Part shown: piece by piece, positions 46,920-57,689 of the stretch
How positions within the stretch are numbered: position 1 is the first letter of the stretch
Layout: each line of letters opens with the position of its first letter
Assembly: GCA_011109175.1 (NCBI GenBank)
Contig: RDEW01000033.1
Span: forward strand, 434,001 to 498,000
Direction of reading: 5' to 3'
Length of the DNA: 64,000 bases
Source of the DNA: Dicyema japonicum
Taxonomy: Eukaryota; Dicyemida; Rhombozoa; Dicyemidae
Notes under the pieces: generated by a model
The model's database searches: none
What the model was told of the DNA's origin: nothing
What the model saw: the letters and a program-made list of their open reading frames with translations, nothing else
Made by a program: the position numbers and the translations under genes

Positions 46920-47718
46920 GGAAAATTTTATTATTACCCCCAGGATCACTGGTCAAAGAGAAAGAAATAAAAGTTCTCATCTAACTAAGTGATCCCAGAC
47001 CGACAAAAGTGAGGACGAGTCCGGCGGGGTCGAGAATCCTGAACTGCTCTTCTCATTGGACATGGCATTGGCTCAAAATTTCTGTATGATTGTAGATAAT
47101 TCGATAGTATTTGGAATAGAGAGCAGCTCGGTAGAACAGCCTCCTTTAATAGTTTGTTCGATTAAAAAGTTTTCAATGGGTTGGATATTGTGATCTGTCC
47201 AATTAACCTTATTGCAGTCTCCTCGATTGCAGATAATTTCAATGTGGAAGATCGTGACATTTGCATTGCCCATGAAGGACTTGCATACGTCATCGTTGTC
47301 GGATAAATTGTTTGTAAATCGTGGCAAGGATCCCAGTTTGATCTCTAAGTGTTTTTGAGAGCACTTTTAAAATTCTTATTTTTTCAGAGCAGAAGTTACT
47401 CTTTTTCAACATGCCGGATAAAGGTGAGTCCTGATCAAAGGTTACTCCCAGAATCTTCGGTGTTTTGTTAATAGAGATAGCTTCGTTCTTCATAAAGACT
47501 TTTGGTTCGATACAGAGCTGTCTCTTGTAGGTGGTAAACAGTGTGACAAAGGACTTTGCTGCTGATGTGTCAAGTCTCCGCTTCGAGAGCCATAGTTCCA
47601 AGTTGTCGAGCATTTGTTGAGCCAACTGAGTCGCTGATTGAATGCTTCTGTTCTTGGAAGCAAGAAAAATTTGAAAAATATTGATCAGGAAATTCGAGTA
47701 GTTATTTTTATTTTTCAT
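46920..47718 (-). mobile_element. LINE-J 3' part
   Basis: The minus strand reads LASKNRSIQSATQLAQQMLD, RRLDTSAAKSFVTLFTTYKR and KILGVTFD (RT palm/thumb), then decays to a 3' end 'ctgggatcacttagttag' near 46985. It lacks everything before YADD. Confidence 0.7.
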
Positions 47719-47726
47719 TTATTATT

Positions 47727-47985
47727 TATTAACCCGGATACACCGAGAAAGAAGTTAAAGTAACCAACTAATTAAGTACATCAAATTTCCACTTATACAG
47801 AAACAGAGTCCATCCGGAATCAGCATAAAGGGTAAGACGTCCATTACATGCAGTTGTGGAAACCCCTCCAGTGGAGTGGGGAAGAGCAAATGATCCTTTT
47901 TCATGCCGACCTGCACTGGGCGTCTCCTAGACAGGTGGATCACATGACGCCACTCTATTAGGAAGAGAGAGGAGGGACAGACAAG
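47727..47985 (-). mobile_element. SINE-B copy 2
   Basis: Reverse-complement match to 6094-6354 over its whole length, including the LINE-J-type tail (here 'ttattaacccggatacacc' on the plus strand). Small differences only, so both copies are fairly young. Confidence 0.72.
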
Positions 47986-48139
47986 CAAGCAGAAAATTTG
48001 AGCCATTTAACCACGCAGCATCACATGGCGCCACGCGGCAAAATTGTCAACCATTGGACCAGATATTGATGATATATGTAAAAAATAATAATTAAGTGTA
48101 TTTCATTTTTAATTTATATTTATTATTAGTGATCATGAT

Positions 48140-48890
48140 TCATTTTTGTTGAGCTGGTGACGTGGCTCTATTGCACACATCTCTTTTTCGTGCTTTCTTC
48201 GGGATCTTTCTGTAAGAGGATTAAAGTCGATAAAAGAAGACATTTATGCGTGGATCTTGGATCGTACAAGACAACCGTGGCGTGCTTGCAGGAAACGAAA
48301 GTAAAAGGCGGACAAGATGAAATCAACTATGATTTCCGCCTGATTTTGCACCTTTCGAATTGCCCACACTACGGCATGGGTTTTGCAATACAAAAAGAAC
48401 TGAACAATCGAATCCACAAGACGTGGAGGGTGAGCGATAGAATGTGTGTTTTACAATTAAAATACGGTGAAAAGAACAATTCTATAATCTCCATTATTAA
48501 TGTATATGCACCAACTTCGGTGAGAGTATCAATCAATGGAGACGAACTAGACGACTTCTATTCCTCCCTGTCGCAACTATATGCATCTTTGGAAACATCG
48601 TTCTTGACATATGTTGCCGGAGATTGGAACGCAAAGGCAGGACGTGAAAGTAGTCACGAAGAATTCATGGAAGCCATGGTAGAGGGATCAGGAACCATTC
48701 AGGAGAATCGCTTATCGAATTTTGCAATACATTCAAACTATTTCTATGCAATAATGCTTTCAGGCACTCAGCAAGACATAAGACGACATGGAGCTGCTAC
48801 CGAAAGGACAAATCTGGGACTATCAAGCCTATATATAACCAAATAGATTACATTATCTGCAAGCAAGCAAGCCTAGATTACATTCTTGTA
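48140..48890 (+). mobile_element. LINE-R copy: 5' end and endonuclease only
   Basis: Starts with the family 5' end ('gttgagctggtgacgtggct'). It runs open for 229 codons: CLQETKVKGG, CPHYGMGFAIQKEL, INVYAPTSVRV, VAGDWNAKAG. It breaks off near 48870 just at the NQIDYI block. The RT is absent, so it is 3' truncated or internally deleted. Confidence 0.8.
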
Positions 48891-49380
48891 TTTATTAAAA
48901 GCACCACGACAATTATGCGGTTACAACTATTTTGTATAACTTTCAATAGATTATGTTGACTAACTTTGGTTATGTCTTTTTTATAATAAACTCAAGATTC
49001 AATATATTTAAAATCAAAATAGGAATTCATGTAAATTAACAGCACCTAAATTTATACTCTCCGATACTTGGCTGGAGGATGAATTCAAGTGAAGCTAATT
49101 TATTGAAATATTAGTTTCGAAACACTAGTAGCACATATTTATATAATATTTTTTGATATTCTCTGTAAAGGCTGGACTTCTAATAAAGACGGGTATATGT
49201 TGATGATATGAACTCGTATGATTGCTATTACACGTGTATATATTAAGTCAAAAATGACACTGAAGAACAGTTAACTTGTACAAATATTAACTGTAACGAT
49301 TTAATGATAATTTTTGATTGTGAATATATGCACCTCGTGGGCTCCATTCATACAATTTTCGATAACCAAATCCCCCCATA
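48891..49380. other. Spacer, no gene seen
   Basis: No continuation of SMC3 (no LSGGQ signature) was found here on the minus strand, nor any other family. Confidence 0.35.
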
Positions 49381-49383
49381 AAG

Positions 49384-50195
49384 TCATTGAGCGAATTGTC
49401 GGAAAATTGAGTATTCAAAGTAAAAGACTAAAATAAGTTTACAATTCAATTGAGTCTTCTCCAATCCATTATATTTCTTCATGTTGAGGGAAGCATTACC
49501 ACCAGGAACAAGTCCTTTGAACAGGGGTGTCAAACTCATTTCGCTTCGTGGGCCGCATCTATAATAATTTTCATAAGGGAAGATTAGTTCTGATATATTA
49601 TTTTTTAAGAATATATTTATTATAATTAAAAACAAAAAATAAGAGAAACTTAATTATTTAGTCACTAATTGAAAAAAAAATAAAAAAAAATTTAATTAAA
49701 TGTAAAAAATAACAATATGATTTTTTTGTGTTTTATAGCCATTAAATCGGGCCACATGTTTGACACTCCTGGTTTTGAAGATCTCAGTGAAATTCTAAGA
49801 AACATGTTCAAATGTATGATTGAGAGTTTCATATTTTTGGCATCTTGATTGATCAATGTCCATTATGGACTGCAATTGCTAGGCCAATGCTTTCTGGGAC
49901 TTCGTCACATTACGCTGTCTCGAAAGCAGGTCCTCATGAACAGCAGCAATGTCAGAGAACTGATCCTTTTTATTCACATGATTGTATTGCTACAGTTTGA
50001 CGTTAAAATCATTCAATAGCTTGCACAACTGACTCTGACCACTTAATTTCTCAGCTTCCTCGAATGGGATTGTACCCAACTTTCTAACCTTCTCTGAACA
50101 TTCCTCTCCTAGCAATTAATGCAAAGAGACTCTTTTAAGCAGCATCTTCTGCTTGATTAATATCCTCTCCAATTCTGTCGGTCCCGAGATGAATC
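49384..50195 (-). pseudogene. smc3: SMC3 (cohesin) pseudogene, C-terminal coiled-coil part
   Basis: Minus strand from 50195 to 49780: TELERILIKQKMLLKR, EECSEKVRKLGTIPFEEAEK, KLLNDFNVKL, QYNHVNKK, HTFEHVS, NFTEIFK. After a 250-bp MITE it resumes at 49521 with FKGLVPGGNASLNMKKYNG. These follow vertebrate SMC3 block by block. Three in-frame TAG codons interrupt conserved positions (after FNVKL, before QLQS, and in VS-NF, where SMC3 has K), plus one TAA at 50120 in what may be a decayed 22-bp intron. The following ATPase head (LSGGQ) is missing. It must be a dead partial copy; the working gene should lie elsewhere. Confidence 0.82.
49522..49771. mobile_element. hAT-type MITE inside the SMC3 pseudogene
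   Basis: Terminal inverted repeats caggggtgtcaaac (49522-49535) and gtttgacactcctg (49758-49771). Subterminal 'gggccgcat' and 'atcgggccacat' are also inverted. The 8-bp flanks cctttgaa and gttttgaa agree at 6 of 8 positions, as expected of a hAT duplication. No coding sequence. Confidence 0.85.
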
Positions 50196-50213
50196 GGTTT
50201 AGAGGGGTTTGAC
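50176..50213. mobile_element. Orphan pogo-type terminal repeat
   Basis: In reverse complement it reads 'cagtcaaacccctctaaacc' and then 'cgggaccgac', with TA at the outer edge. That is the type of terminal repeat found in pogo/Tigger elements. It abuts the SMC3 pseudogene; no second end was found nearby. Confidence 0.55.
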
Positions 50214-51150
50214 TGTACATACTATACTAATTTTTATTATAGAAGTAAATTTTCCATATTTTTGTTTAGCTCTTTTAAAAAGACCCTCATTTTTTGGGAA
50301 AACCTCAAAAGTGGGAATATTTGCCCATTTAAGGGTCAGAATGTATATCTAGATAGAGTCTCTAGAAGCTTGTTGACAATGAGAGTTTACGCCATTAATA
50401 AAACCTAGTCGGAATTGTTTTGAAGCTTGAATTGGTTCAGCCTAGAAAATGGATTTTTTTCGAAGGCTGGGTATTATTCTCTTAAGGAGGAGAATATATC
50501 TTAAGGACTCCGTATAAGTAGTCTAACATAATAGAGGATCTTCCAAGGGGGTAGAAAGGAAATAAAATGACCGCATTTGTAAAAAAGATCGGTATAGTGG
50601 TTGCAATAATCTCAGATCATATCTCAATTACCTGCCAAGCCTTTGTTGATGCAATTGTTCTATCTGGGGGTTATTAAATCCATCCACGAAAATCATGTAA
50701 GTTTGATATTTAAGTTGTAGTAGAATAAAACGCACGAAAGCTTGTCGGAATTCGGCATGCGGAAGGTACAATATGATGGAATACAGTTTAACTCATTCAA
50801 CAATTTTGAAAATAATGACAGGGAATAAGTTGAGGGTAGAAGAGGGATCGGAATGAACGGGTTTGATTTCAAAATACTAATTATCGAGGATTTTTAGAGA
50901 ATTGATATCATCGGAGGTAAATAGACCATTAAAGCGTAGATTTTTTAGAGAATGAATTGATGTACCACCCACATTTATTGCATTTGAATTCCTTGAGTTT
51001 ATGGTATGTTTTGACACGTAAGGCTGGGAGACACTGATTAGGTCTACATTTTCTGAGGACGAGTTCACCAAATAGTAGAGTTTTGGATTATTCTATTTTG
51101 CTGCTAATAATTTATATAAAACGTCAAATCAACAATTTTTAAAATCGTTT
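50214..51150. other. Intergenic, no identified gene
   Basis: A 64-codon minus-strand ORF (50877-51071) has leucine-rich-looking residues (SIHSLKNLRFNGLF) but no recognised family. The rest is non-coding. Confidence 0.3.
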
Positions 51151-51154
51151 AATA

Positions 51155-51870
51155 ATTTTTTTAGCAAATTTCTTTCCGCATGTAGATTGAAATATATTTT
51201 TTTAAATTCGCAAATATTATTATGGTCGTGAAAAGAAAACTGATTTTGTGTAAGCAATGGAATGTTGTTGTCTATTCTACAGACATTTTTAATAGTTTAA
51301 ATCACTCAACCTGAAAATAAACATCGTCGATACGTCTGATAGGGTTTTGTAAGTTATTCAGGATTGGAAGGATGGATTCCTTAGATATTGAATACACGTG
51401 TCCATAACAATAATCTGGAAATGTTGGATTTTGGTAATCAATATTCAAAACCTTGATTATAATCTTAAAGGATACCATTTAATTTGAGTAACTCTTATCG
51501 CTTCCATTCCACTATTAATCGCACAAAACATGAATGGACTTTTATCTATCGGCTTGTTAACCACATTTTGTTAGAAAAATAAAAAATAATTGTTAATGTT
51601 TAAAAATACGCGTCGTCAATTTTGGAACTCATAAAATGCCCATCTGAGTGCCCTTTCAACTTTTATGGTCACATTTCTATAGTTTTCATAAAAATTTTTA
51701 AAATAATATCATTGTTGATTTTTCGTTCGTTTTTTGTCCTTTTAATGTATTTCTCTCCTTATTTTGTCCCATAAAGAAGATGAGTTTAATTATTTTCATT
51801 ATCAAATTTTCATTCTTTCAAATCTCCCTCACTGCAATTCTTTTTTCCACGTGACTTAGCTCTAATGAAT
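51155..51870 (-). pseudogene. GT31 (beta-1,3-galactosyltransferase-like) pseudogene
   Basis: Minus-strand blocks in family order: SHVEKRIAVREI followed by TGA where the family has W (about 51850-51810), KLIFFMGQNKER (51790), FYENYRNVTIKVERALRWAF (51695-51630), KIDDAYF (the DDD/DxD region, 51620), SPFMFCAINSGMEAIRVTQI with KW (51540-51475), PTFPDYCYGHVYSISKESIL (51430-51370), RRIDDVYF (51340), and CRIDNNIPLL. Frames shift at least four times and the W codon is a stop, so it is dead. Live relatives are Golgi type II membrane enzymes that add galactose or N-acetylglucosamine. Remaining junctions still resemble short introns. Confidence 0.75.
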
Positions 51871-52494
51871 AAATTCAATTTTAACCGGAAATCACGGCGA
51901 ATAAAAACTTGTATTTTCGAAGATAAATGTACTTGTGTTTCCTCGGACAACGATAATAAGCGAGGTCAACTGAAAATGTAAAATATTAACTACAGTAAGC
52001 AATACTAAATATCCTTGCAATTTGAGTTTTCTAGAGTATACAAAATGCTCTTCAATTGTGTGGTGAGTTTTGTTACTAAATTATCGTGAAAGGAAACGTC
52101 AATTATTTCGGCGGGAATAGACTAGACTGTTGAAATAATGAACAAAAACTTGTCTCCGTATTCACAAATTAGAGTAGCGCGTGCCTCAGAGCTCTTTTCT
52201 GCACATCATTAGGCATTTATAGAACATGACTTCAACAATGATTACATCAATATTTGCAAGACAACCGGTGGAGATAAAAGATGGCAGTTCACACCTTCTC
52301 CTTCCACTTGAAGGAACGTGAGGCACATGGGAATAAACAACCGGGATTTTCCGAAAATAATCCCATGCCAAAAAATAGTGGCAAAAAATAATCAGCAATT
52401 CCTTCTTTTCTTTTTTTTTAATCTTGTTGGCCTACATGTGTTATTCGTCTACTTATCAGGTGATGTCTTATACATTCATTTTTAGGAAAGTTCA
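51871..52494. other. Spacer, no gene seen
   Basis: AT-rich; short chance ORFs only. Confidence 0.3.
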
Positions 52495-52610
52495 TCTTCG
52501 AAACATACCACGAAGGGTGTTGGCGTTAAAGTCCCCGGAAACCAACAATTTTTCCACATTATCGAGGTCAGCCAAATCAACTGAAAATCCTTTGGCACAA
52601 AAGGTTGAGT
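52495..52610 (-). mobile_element. LINE-J endonuclease scrap
   Basis: The minus strand reads LADLDNVEKLLVSGDFNAN, matching MMEKLLVSGDFNAKHPWW of LINE-J copy 3 (13130). Confidence 0.65.
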
Positions 52611-52883
52611 GGAAAAATGTTAAAGTTTATTTACAATATTTTAATTAAAAAGCTAAATGTTTATGAAAATTGGACATTTATAGTTCATATGATTGCTTAT
52701 TTAGGTAAACGTTGATTTATCAAAACATTTTTTTTTATTATTTTATTATTTGAGCCAAAGAAACACCGTCTTAATATCAAAACATTTATGGTTTGTTTAT
52801 TTATCAAAATCAAGTTAACTTATTCCAAACTGCTAAAATGCGTCAATCATATATTTTGTGAATAATAATAAATTTATTTTGAC

Positions 52884-53278
52884 ATGGCATTGTTAGATTG
52901 CTACGAAAAACCACATTGCAAGGTTTGTGGAGAGAGGTCATCGGGGGTTCACTATGGAGTTGTAACTTGCGAAGGATGCAAAGTAACTAAATCATTATAA
53001 CTATAGAACTTTTACGGACGGTCTCAGATAGCAAATGCAACCTACAAATGTTTTCAATACATGTGTGGTCGACAAAAAAACAGAAATAATTGTCAACATT
53101 GTCGATACAAAAAATGTTTGGAATTGGGAATGTCCAGAAGTGCAATGTCCATTGATAATAATTACTTTTGACCTATCATTGTTATTATCTGATAGCTATG
53201 AAATTTGGGAGAATGCATAAGACAAAAGACAGAGTTGGGGATCAAATTGTGCCTGAATTGGTTATCAATATTGTCTGA
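52884..53278 (+). CDS. Nuclear receptor DNA-binding-domain-only protein
   Basis: Three exons: 52884-52982, 53007-53139 and 53196-53278. A 24-bp intron (52983-53006) and a 56-bp intron (53140-53195), both GT-AG, give 104 residues. The first finger is [18 protein letters not shown] with the P-box CEGCKNFYG. The second is CFQYMCGRQ then [17 protein letters not shown]. The T/A-box-like [12 protein letters not shown] follows and the protein ends 17 residues later. The first finger starts 11 residues after Met, so there is no N-terminal domain either. The second finger has C-x4-C where C-x5-C is usual. An AATAAA lies at 53309. Nuclear receptors exist only in animals. It could bind DNA as a monomer or compete with full receptors; alternatively it is a truncated gene copy. 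An alternative last exon skipping the stop is possible. Confidence 0.75.
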
Positions 53279-53540
53279 TAAAATAATTTAAAAGGACTTT
53301 TGTTTTGTAATAAATTTATAATTTTCAATAATCCTTAATAAGACATATTTGTATTATAACAACAGGCAAAATCTGAAAAAAATAATCCTGAATGACAGAT
53401 AAATATTCAGTATTCTCAATTCTTTGATATAGGGGACTAAATTACAGTCATACCCTTTAAAGACAACGTGGTAGTGGTAGAGGACATAAAGTAAGAAAGC
53501 AGCTGATAGTTACAAGGCAGTTAATTACGGTAGTTTTTCA
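53279..53540. other. Spacer
   Basis: No coding sequence; includes the likely nuclear-receptor polyadenylation signal AATAAA at 53309-53314. Confidence 0.4.
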
Positions 53541-53727
53541 ATGAGAAAGTCCATAGTAATTATTACAATACTGGACACCTGCAGATGTCCTGTCGGGAGC
53601 TTCGATTATTTGATAAACGACGTTAGAGTCTTCTGGGACCTCTACAGCTCAGACTTGCATAAATGTGTTCTCAACAAATGCAAAACAATGGGGGATGAAC
53701 ACATTCAGACTTGCAGGGAATGTGTTC

Positions 53728-54440
53728 TCAATTCTCTGAAACGACTGCTATAATGTTCTGTTGATTCATCATCCCCCATTGTTTTGCATGTGTACTCAAT
53801 TCAGTTATATGACGTTTCTGCTGTTCTTCTGATTCTTCATCCCGCATTTTTGTGCATGTATCCTCGATTGCCTTTAACGATTTTTTACCCACGTAGGCTA
53901 TCTCCCATTGTCCACCATCTCCTGGATCCATGGGATCTTGTATTAGTGCCTAAAATGATTAAGTAAAATTAACATTGAGGTCACGCCATTTGACAGGATA
54001 ATGTTTCAGAAACTCACTCACTTTTTTGGAAATGTTTTTGTTTGTTCAAAGTTCCCACTAACATGAATACACAATATACTACAAATCATCACAAATTTAT
54101 TTAATTCCAATTTTATCGACGGAAATTGCTTGTATATTTCATTAATGGGAGTATTGTGATTGAGAGTATTCGACAATAACAAGTTGACACGTGTATTTGG
54201 TTAGACAGTCTTGTAGTTTGTCATAATAATTTGTCAGCATTTCTGAGAGGTTTTCATTCATAGGTAGAGAGACCGCCATTGATGGAATGTCAGTGGAAGG
54301 AGTATGCTCACATAATATAACATCAGAGAGGTAATGAGACTGCTGTTGGTAAAACGAGGAAATAACAATTTGACTGTACGAATACATTAGTCTGTCAGCA
54401 TAGTTGGATTCAACAAACACTCTCAGTGAGTCTTCAGTCT
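53728..54440 (-). CDS. Unidentified gene, two or more exons
   Basis: Two open blocks, each preceded by a plausible acceptor. The block at 54438-54142 begins TEDSLRVFVESNYADRLMYS and includes SDVILCEHTPSTDIPSM. The block at 53953-53728 begins ALIQDPMDPGDGGQWEIAYV and continues GKKSLKAIEDTCTKMRDEES into a glutamine-rich end. It is not certain that they belong to one gene. No family recognised. The start of the second block is duplicated, degraded, at 55020-55090. Confidence 0.35.
53884..54000. repeat. Segment duplicated at about 55019-55165
   Basis: Both copies contain 'ctcccattgt', 'ttattagtgcctaaaatga' (with small changes) and 'aaaattaacattgaggtcac'. The second copy has lost the open frame. 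A local segmental duplication of about 1.1 kb spacing. Confidence 0.65.
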
Positions 54441-55165
54441 AAAATTCAATAAATGTCATGAGTATTCCTTACCGAAACAGACTAAAACTTTTAATCTTCA
54501 ACCGATAATCCTTAGTGAGCAAGTTTTCCAAGTCCACAAACCGTTTTATTTTAAATTATTTTTTTAATTTAATTTTACTATTTATTTTAAAAATATTTTA
54601 GACGGAATGACGTTTTTCCCATATTCACTAAAAAAATCATTAATCTAGGATGTCACCTTTTTGGATAGATTCTCCACTTCGCTCCTTCCAAGATCTGCTC
54701 GGAAGCTTGGATATTCAGCCAACTCAGCAGAATTGGTCAAGATCCAGAAATACTCGGCCATTGGAGAAACCGATTCACATTAGTGGCCATAGAAACGTCA
54801 GGAGTCGTAGGATCCCTCACTGCTGCTATTCTGAAAGAAATAGGAGGGAAACTAGCAAGCCGAAAAAAAGAACCCTGCGAATCGTTCTGGTCTAAGGCAA
54901 CGAGTCAGGATTGCCGGCAACGATTATCGATTTAAAGTCCTTAGGAGACTTGAAATAAGTATTTTATTATTGTATTTGTCAGAAGATTGTTTAAATAAGC
55001 AGTTTAAAAATCAAGATTTGATTGTTTTAACCACGTGCGATCTCTCCCATTGTCACCCATCTCTGGGATTTCTGGAATCTTTTATTAGTGCCTAGAAATG
55101 ATTAAAGTGAATGTTATTAAAATTAACATTGAAGGTCACGCCACTTGACATGATATTGATCGATA
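54441..55165. other. Spacer, weak ORF
   Basis: A plus-strand ORF at 54650-54895 (MSPFWIDSPLRSFQDLLGSL) has no recognised family. The end of the stretch is the degraded duplicate described above. Confidence 0.3.
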
Positions 55166-55169
55166 TTTT

Positions 55170-55492
55170 CAGATGACTTTCTTGCAAACGAGATGGGGCA
55201 GATGCTTGGTTGTAAGGTCCTCGTTATTCCTATAGTAATGACGTGGGAAGGAATTGCAACAAAGTACCACAAGGGTTGTCTGAATCAGTTGGGGGTAGAT
55301 AGGAAGCTCCAGTCCACTGTGCTAAAGCGGACCCTAGAGAGCCTGACACTGGGGTATAGGACAGAGCCCGAGATGCCATATGGGCAGAGGGTTAAATTGG
55401 ACAAGGCGCTCTCGGAGTTGTTTCAGCAACCAGAATCGAACCTGCCTGAGGAGGCTGGCGAACAGGCAGGCGAGGAAGGTTGTTGATTATTA
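55170..55492 (+). mobile_element. Lone nuclease-like cassette, copy 3 (C-terminal part)
   Basis: Open 97-codon frame: GQMLGCKVLVIPIVMTWEGI, KYHKGCLNQLGVDRK and TVLKRTLESL, then an acidic tail (EEAGEQAGEEG). It corresponds to the region after LLAN in copy 1 (VVLKRTLESM at about 20018-20047). The nuclease-like strand itself is not present here. Confidence 0.5.
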
Positions 55493-55542
55493 AATATATT
55501 AACTTTTTTATTGTTGGTTAAATAAATATGTAATAAATTTAA

Positions 55543-56485
55543 ATGTATGAAAAATGGTTGGATATGCAGGACTTGAAGTTTAATAAACCAAAATCAAATC
55601 AGACTGACAGCTTATTATCACAAAATATTGCCAATTACACTTCTGATGGAGTTATCAACTTTATTGAATCAGAATTCACTAGCATAAAATGAATGAACTA
55701 AAGTGGGACCTTGAGAGAGCAGAATATAATGTTATATGACAAATATACGTTTAGGCAAAAATAGCTTATTTGAAGGATTTATGTGAAAAGGACAAAAAGG
55801 TATTCCGAGAATTGGTCAATCGTATTAAAATTCTTGAAAATGCTTTGATTTCTGCTAATAATACCGACCCGACATTGTTCGAACGTAATTTTGCTCACTT
55901 TATAGACAATATGATTGATAACACTGATAATTCTAAATGGGGGATGAAAGAGATTTACTTAAGGGTTCTTAGTTTTCATTATATTTAGATATTTACAGGA
56001 AATAGGAGTTGATGACTTTTTAGTTAACTTACGGGATTCACATGCCTTACAGCATAAAGAGCTTACTGAGAACAATATTGACAAGATTGAAGAAAATACG
56101 AAAATTGATAATCTTGTTCTTCTAGAAGAGAATGCAACAAGTGAAGCAGAAATTGATGATAAATCCATAAACAGTTCCAATTCCCAAGATTCACATCACT
56201 ATGCTAATGAACATACTTCGCCGTCAAGCCAAACGTTTGGTGAAATCAAAAAATCCAATGTTTGCCTTTTATAGTAAATTTTAGCCAGATTTTCGCGCTG
56301 AAACTATTGAAATTTCTTATGGGTTTGTTATCATAATATAACTAAGTCATCTTCTGCCTGCGAGAGCTATTGCTTTCCACCCGAAACTCCCTCTATTAGC
56401 TACTGGATCAGACGATACCTTGTTAGACTCTGGTATTTGGATTTGGATGAAGAAAAGTATTATTTTTGAATAACTAAGTAACCTC
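55543..56485 (+). pseudogene. strn: Striatin gene fragment, truncated by LINE-D
   Basis: YTSDGVINFIESEFTSIK, MNELKWDLERAEYN, AKIAYLKDLCEKDKKVFREL and VNRIKILENAL match the caveolin-binding and coiled-coil start of striatin. EIGVDDFLVNLRDS and then the first WD repeat (ARAIAFHPKLPLLATGSDDT, RLWYLDLDEEK) follow. GT-AG introns of 24, 34, 25 and 24 bp are still in place, so it did not arise from mRNA. Two one-base losses break the frame: in AAAA at 55690 and in TT near 56424. Both are in homopolymers and could be sequencing errors. The remaining WD repeats are absent, because LINE-D starts at about 56490. In animals striatin is the scaffold of the STRIPAK PP2A complex. Confidence 0.75.
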
Positions 56486-56489
56486 CTTG

Positions 56490-57625
56490 TTCCAAGTCTC
56501 ATATGCGTTTATGAAGTGATGAGAGCTATCAGGGAATGCGAGGTCAATGCTCCAGGAAATGACCACATATCAATGAAACTTATCAAAGAGGGTCCGGATA
56601 TTTTACTTGACAATCTTTATGAAGGGTGTTTACGACTTGGCCACCTCCCTTAAATATGGAAGAAAGCTGCTGTGAGGATGATTCCAAAACCAGGGAAGCC
56701 AAAGAGAAATCCGGCAAGCTATAAACCAATTAACTTAATATGTTTTTTCGCGAAAGTGATTGAACGTATCATCTTTAAAAGGCTAACAGACATATAGAAG
56801 AGAATGACTTTCTGATTCCGGAGCAGTGGGGTTTTCGTCCCAGAAGAGGCTGTGTAGAATGTTTCTTTCTACTGAATTCTGAAATCATGAAAGCAAGGGA
56901 TTCCAATTCGGTATTGAGACCTAATTTGTTTAATATATTCATGGTGAGTTTTCCATATCCGTGGAAAATTAATACTTTTCTTATTTATGCGGATGACGTA
57001 ATCGTGGTGGACACATCTCTAAAATTTTCTATATCTGAAGGAAGAATCCGGGAGTATATTGACCAGATTGAGCATTGGTGCAATTTGAGAGGGCTAAAGC
57101 TCTCTGCTGAAAAATCATTCGCAGTCCGAATAAGCAATGTGAATACACACTGGGAGTAAACAATGCACACAGTCTGCGCTACCTGGGGATAGACTATGGA
57201 CACGCAGGAGATTACATTGACTACATAAAGGGGAGAAGAAAGAGAGCCTTTTAGTCGCTCTTATGTACACGGAAGTTACACCTACCTGTTGATCTTCAAG
57301 GGAGTTATTCTTCCTAGCCTACTTTAGAGGTGCGAGGGGTGGTTCTTCTCTTTGAAGAGGTTGAAAATCTTATCCCTTCTAGAGAAGACTAGGAGAGCTG
57401 CAAATAAGCTCTCCAAAAAACAAGAAACTGAAAGACTGTCTAAGCGAGGACGTAAACAAGCTCTTAAAACCGATTAGCAGGATTGTGGAGGATCGGATTA
57501 ATAGTTTCAGGAGGAGATTAAAGATCCAGGTTACGTATATACAGCTGGAAGAAACGTCTTGAAAAGAAATTAATAAAAAAAGGAGGAAGGGTCCAGGTGT
57601 GGAGTCCAAGTCTTATGGTAGGACT
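56490..57625 (+). mobile_element. LINE-D copy 2, RT part, broken
   Basis: EVMRAIRECEVNAPGNDHIS, RMIPKPGKPKRNPASYKPIN (56500-56740), WGFRPRRGC-like block, then LIYADDVIVVDTS at 56980-57020 and thumb to about 57300. Same motif set as 37.2-39.7 kb. Many stops; YADD intact. Confidence 0.8.
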
Positions 57626-57689
57626 CAGATGTAATACTTTCCAGAAAACCCCTTACTCTTTTGTTATTAAATCGTTGTTATTATTGATG

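Noticed and set aside
46990-47040. Possible hammerhead-like ribozyme around 'gtgaggacgagtccgg'
   Set aside because: The CTGATGA and GAAA core elements are missing. The stretch is better explained as the 3' end of the LINE-J fragment on the minus strand.
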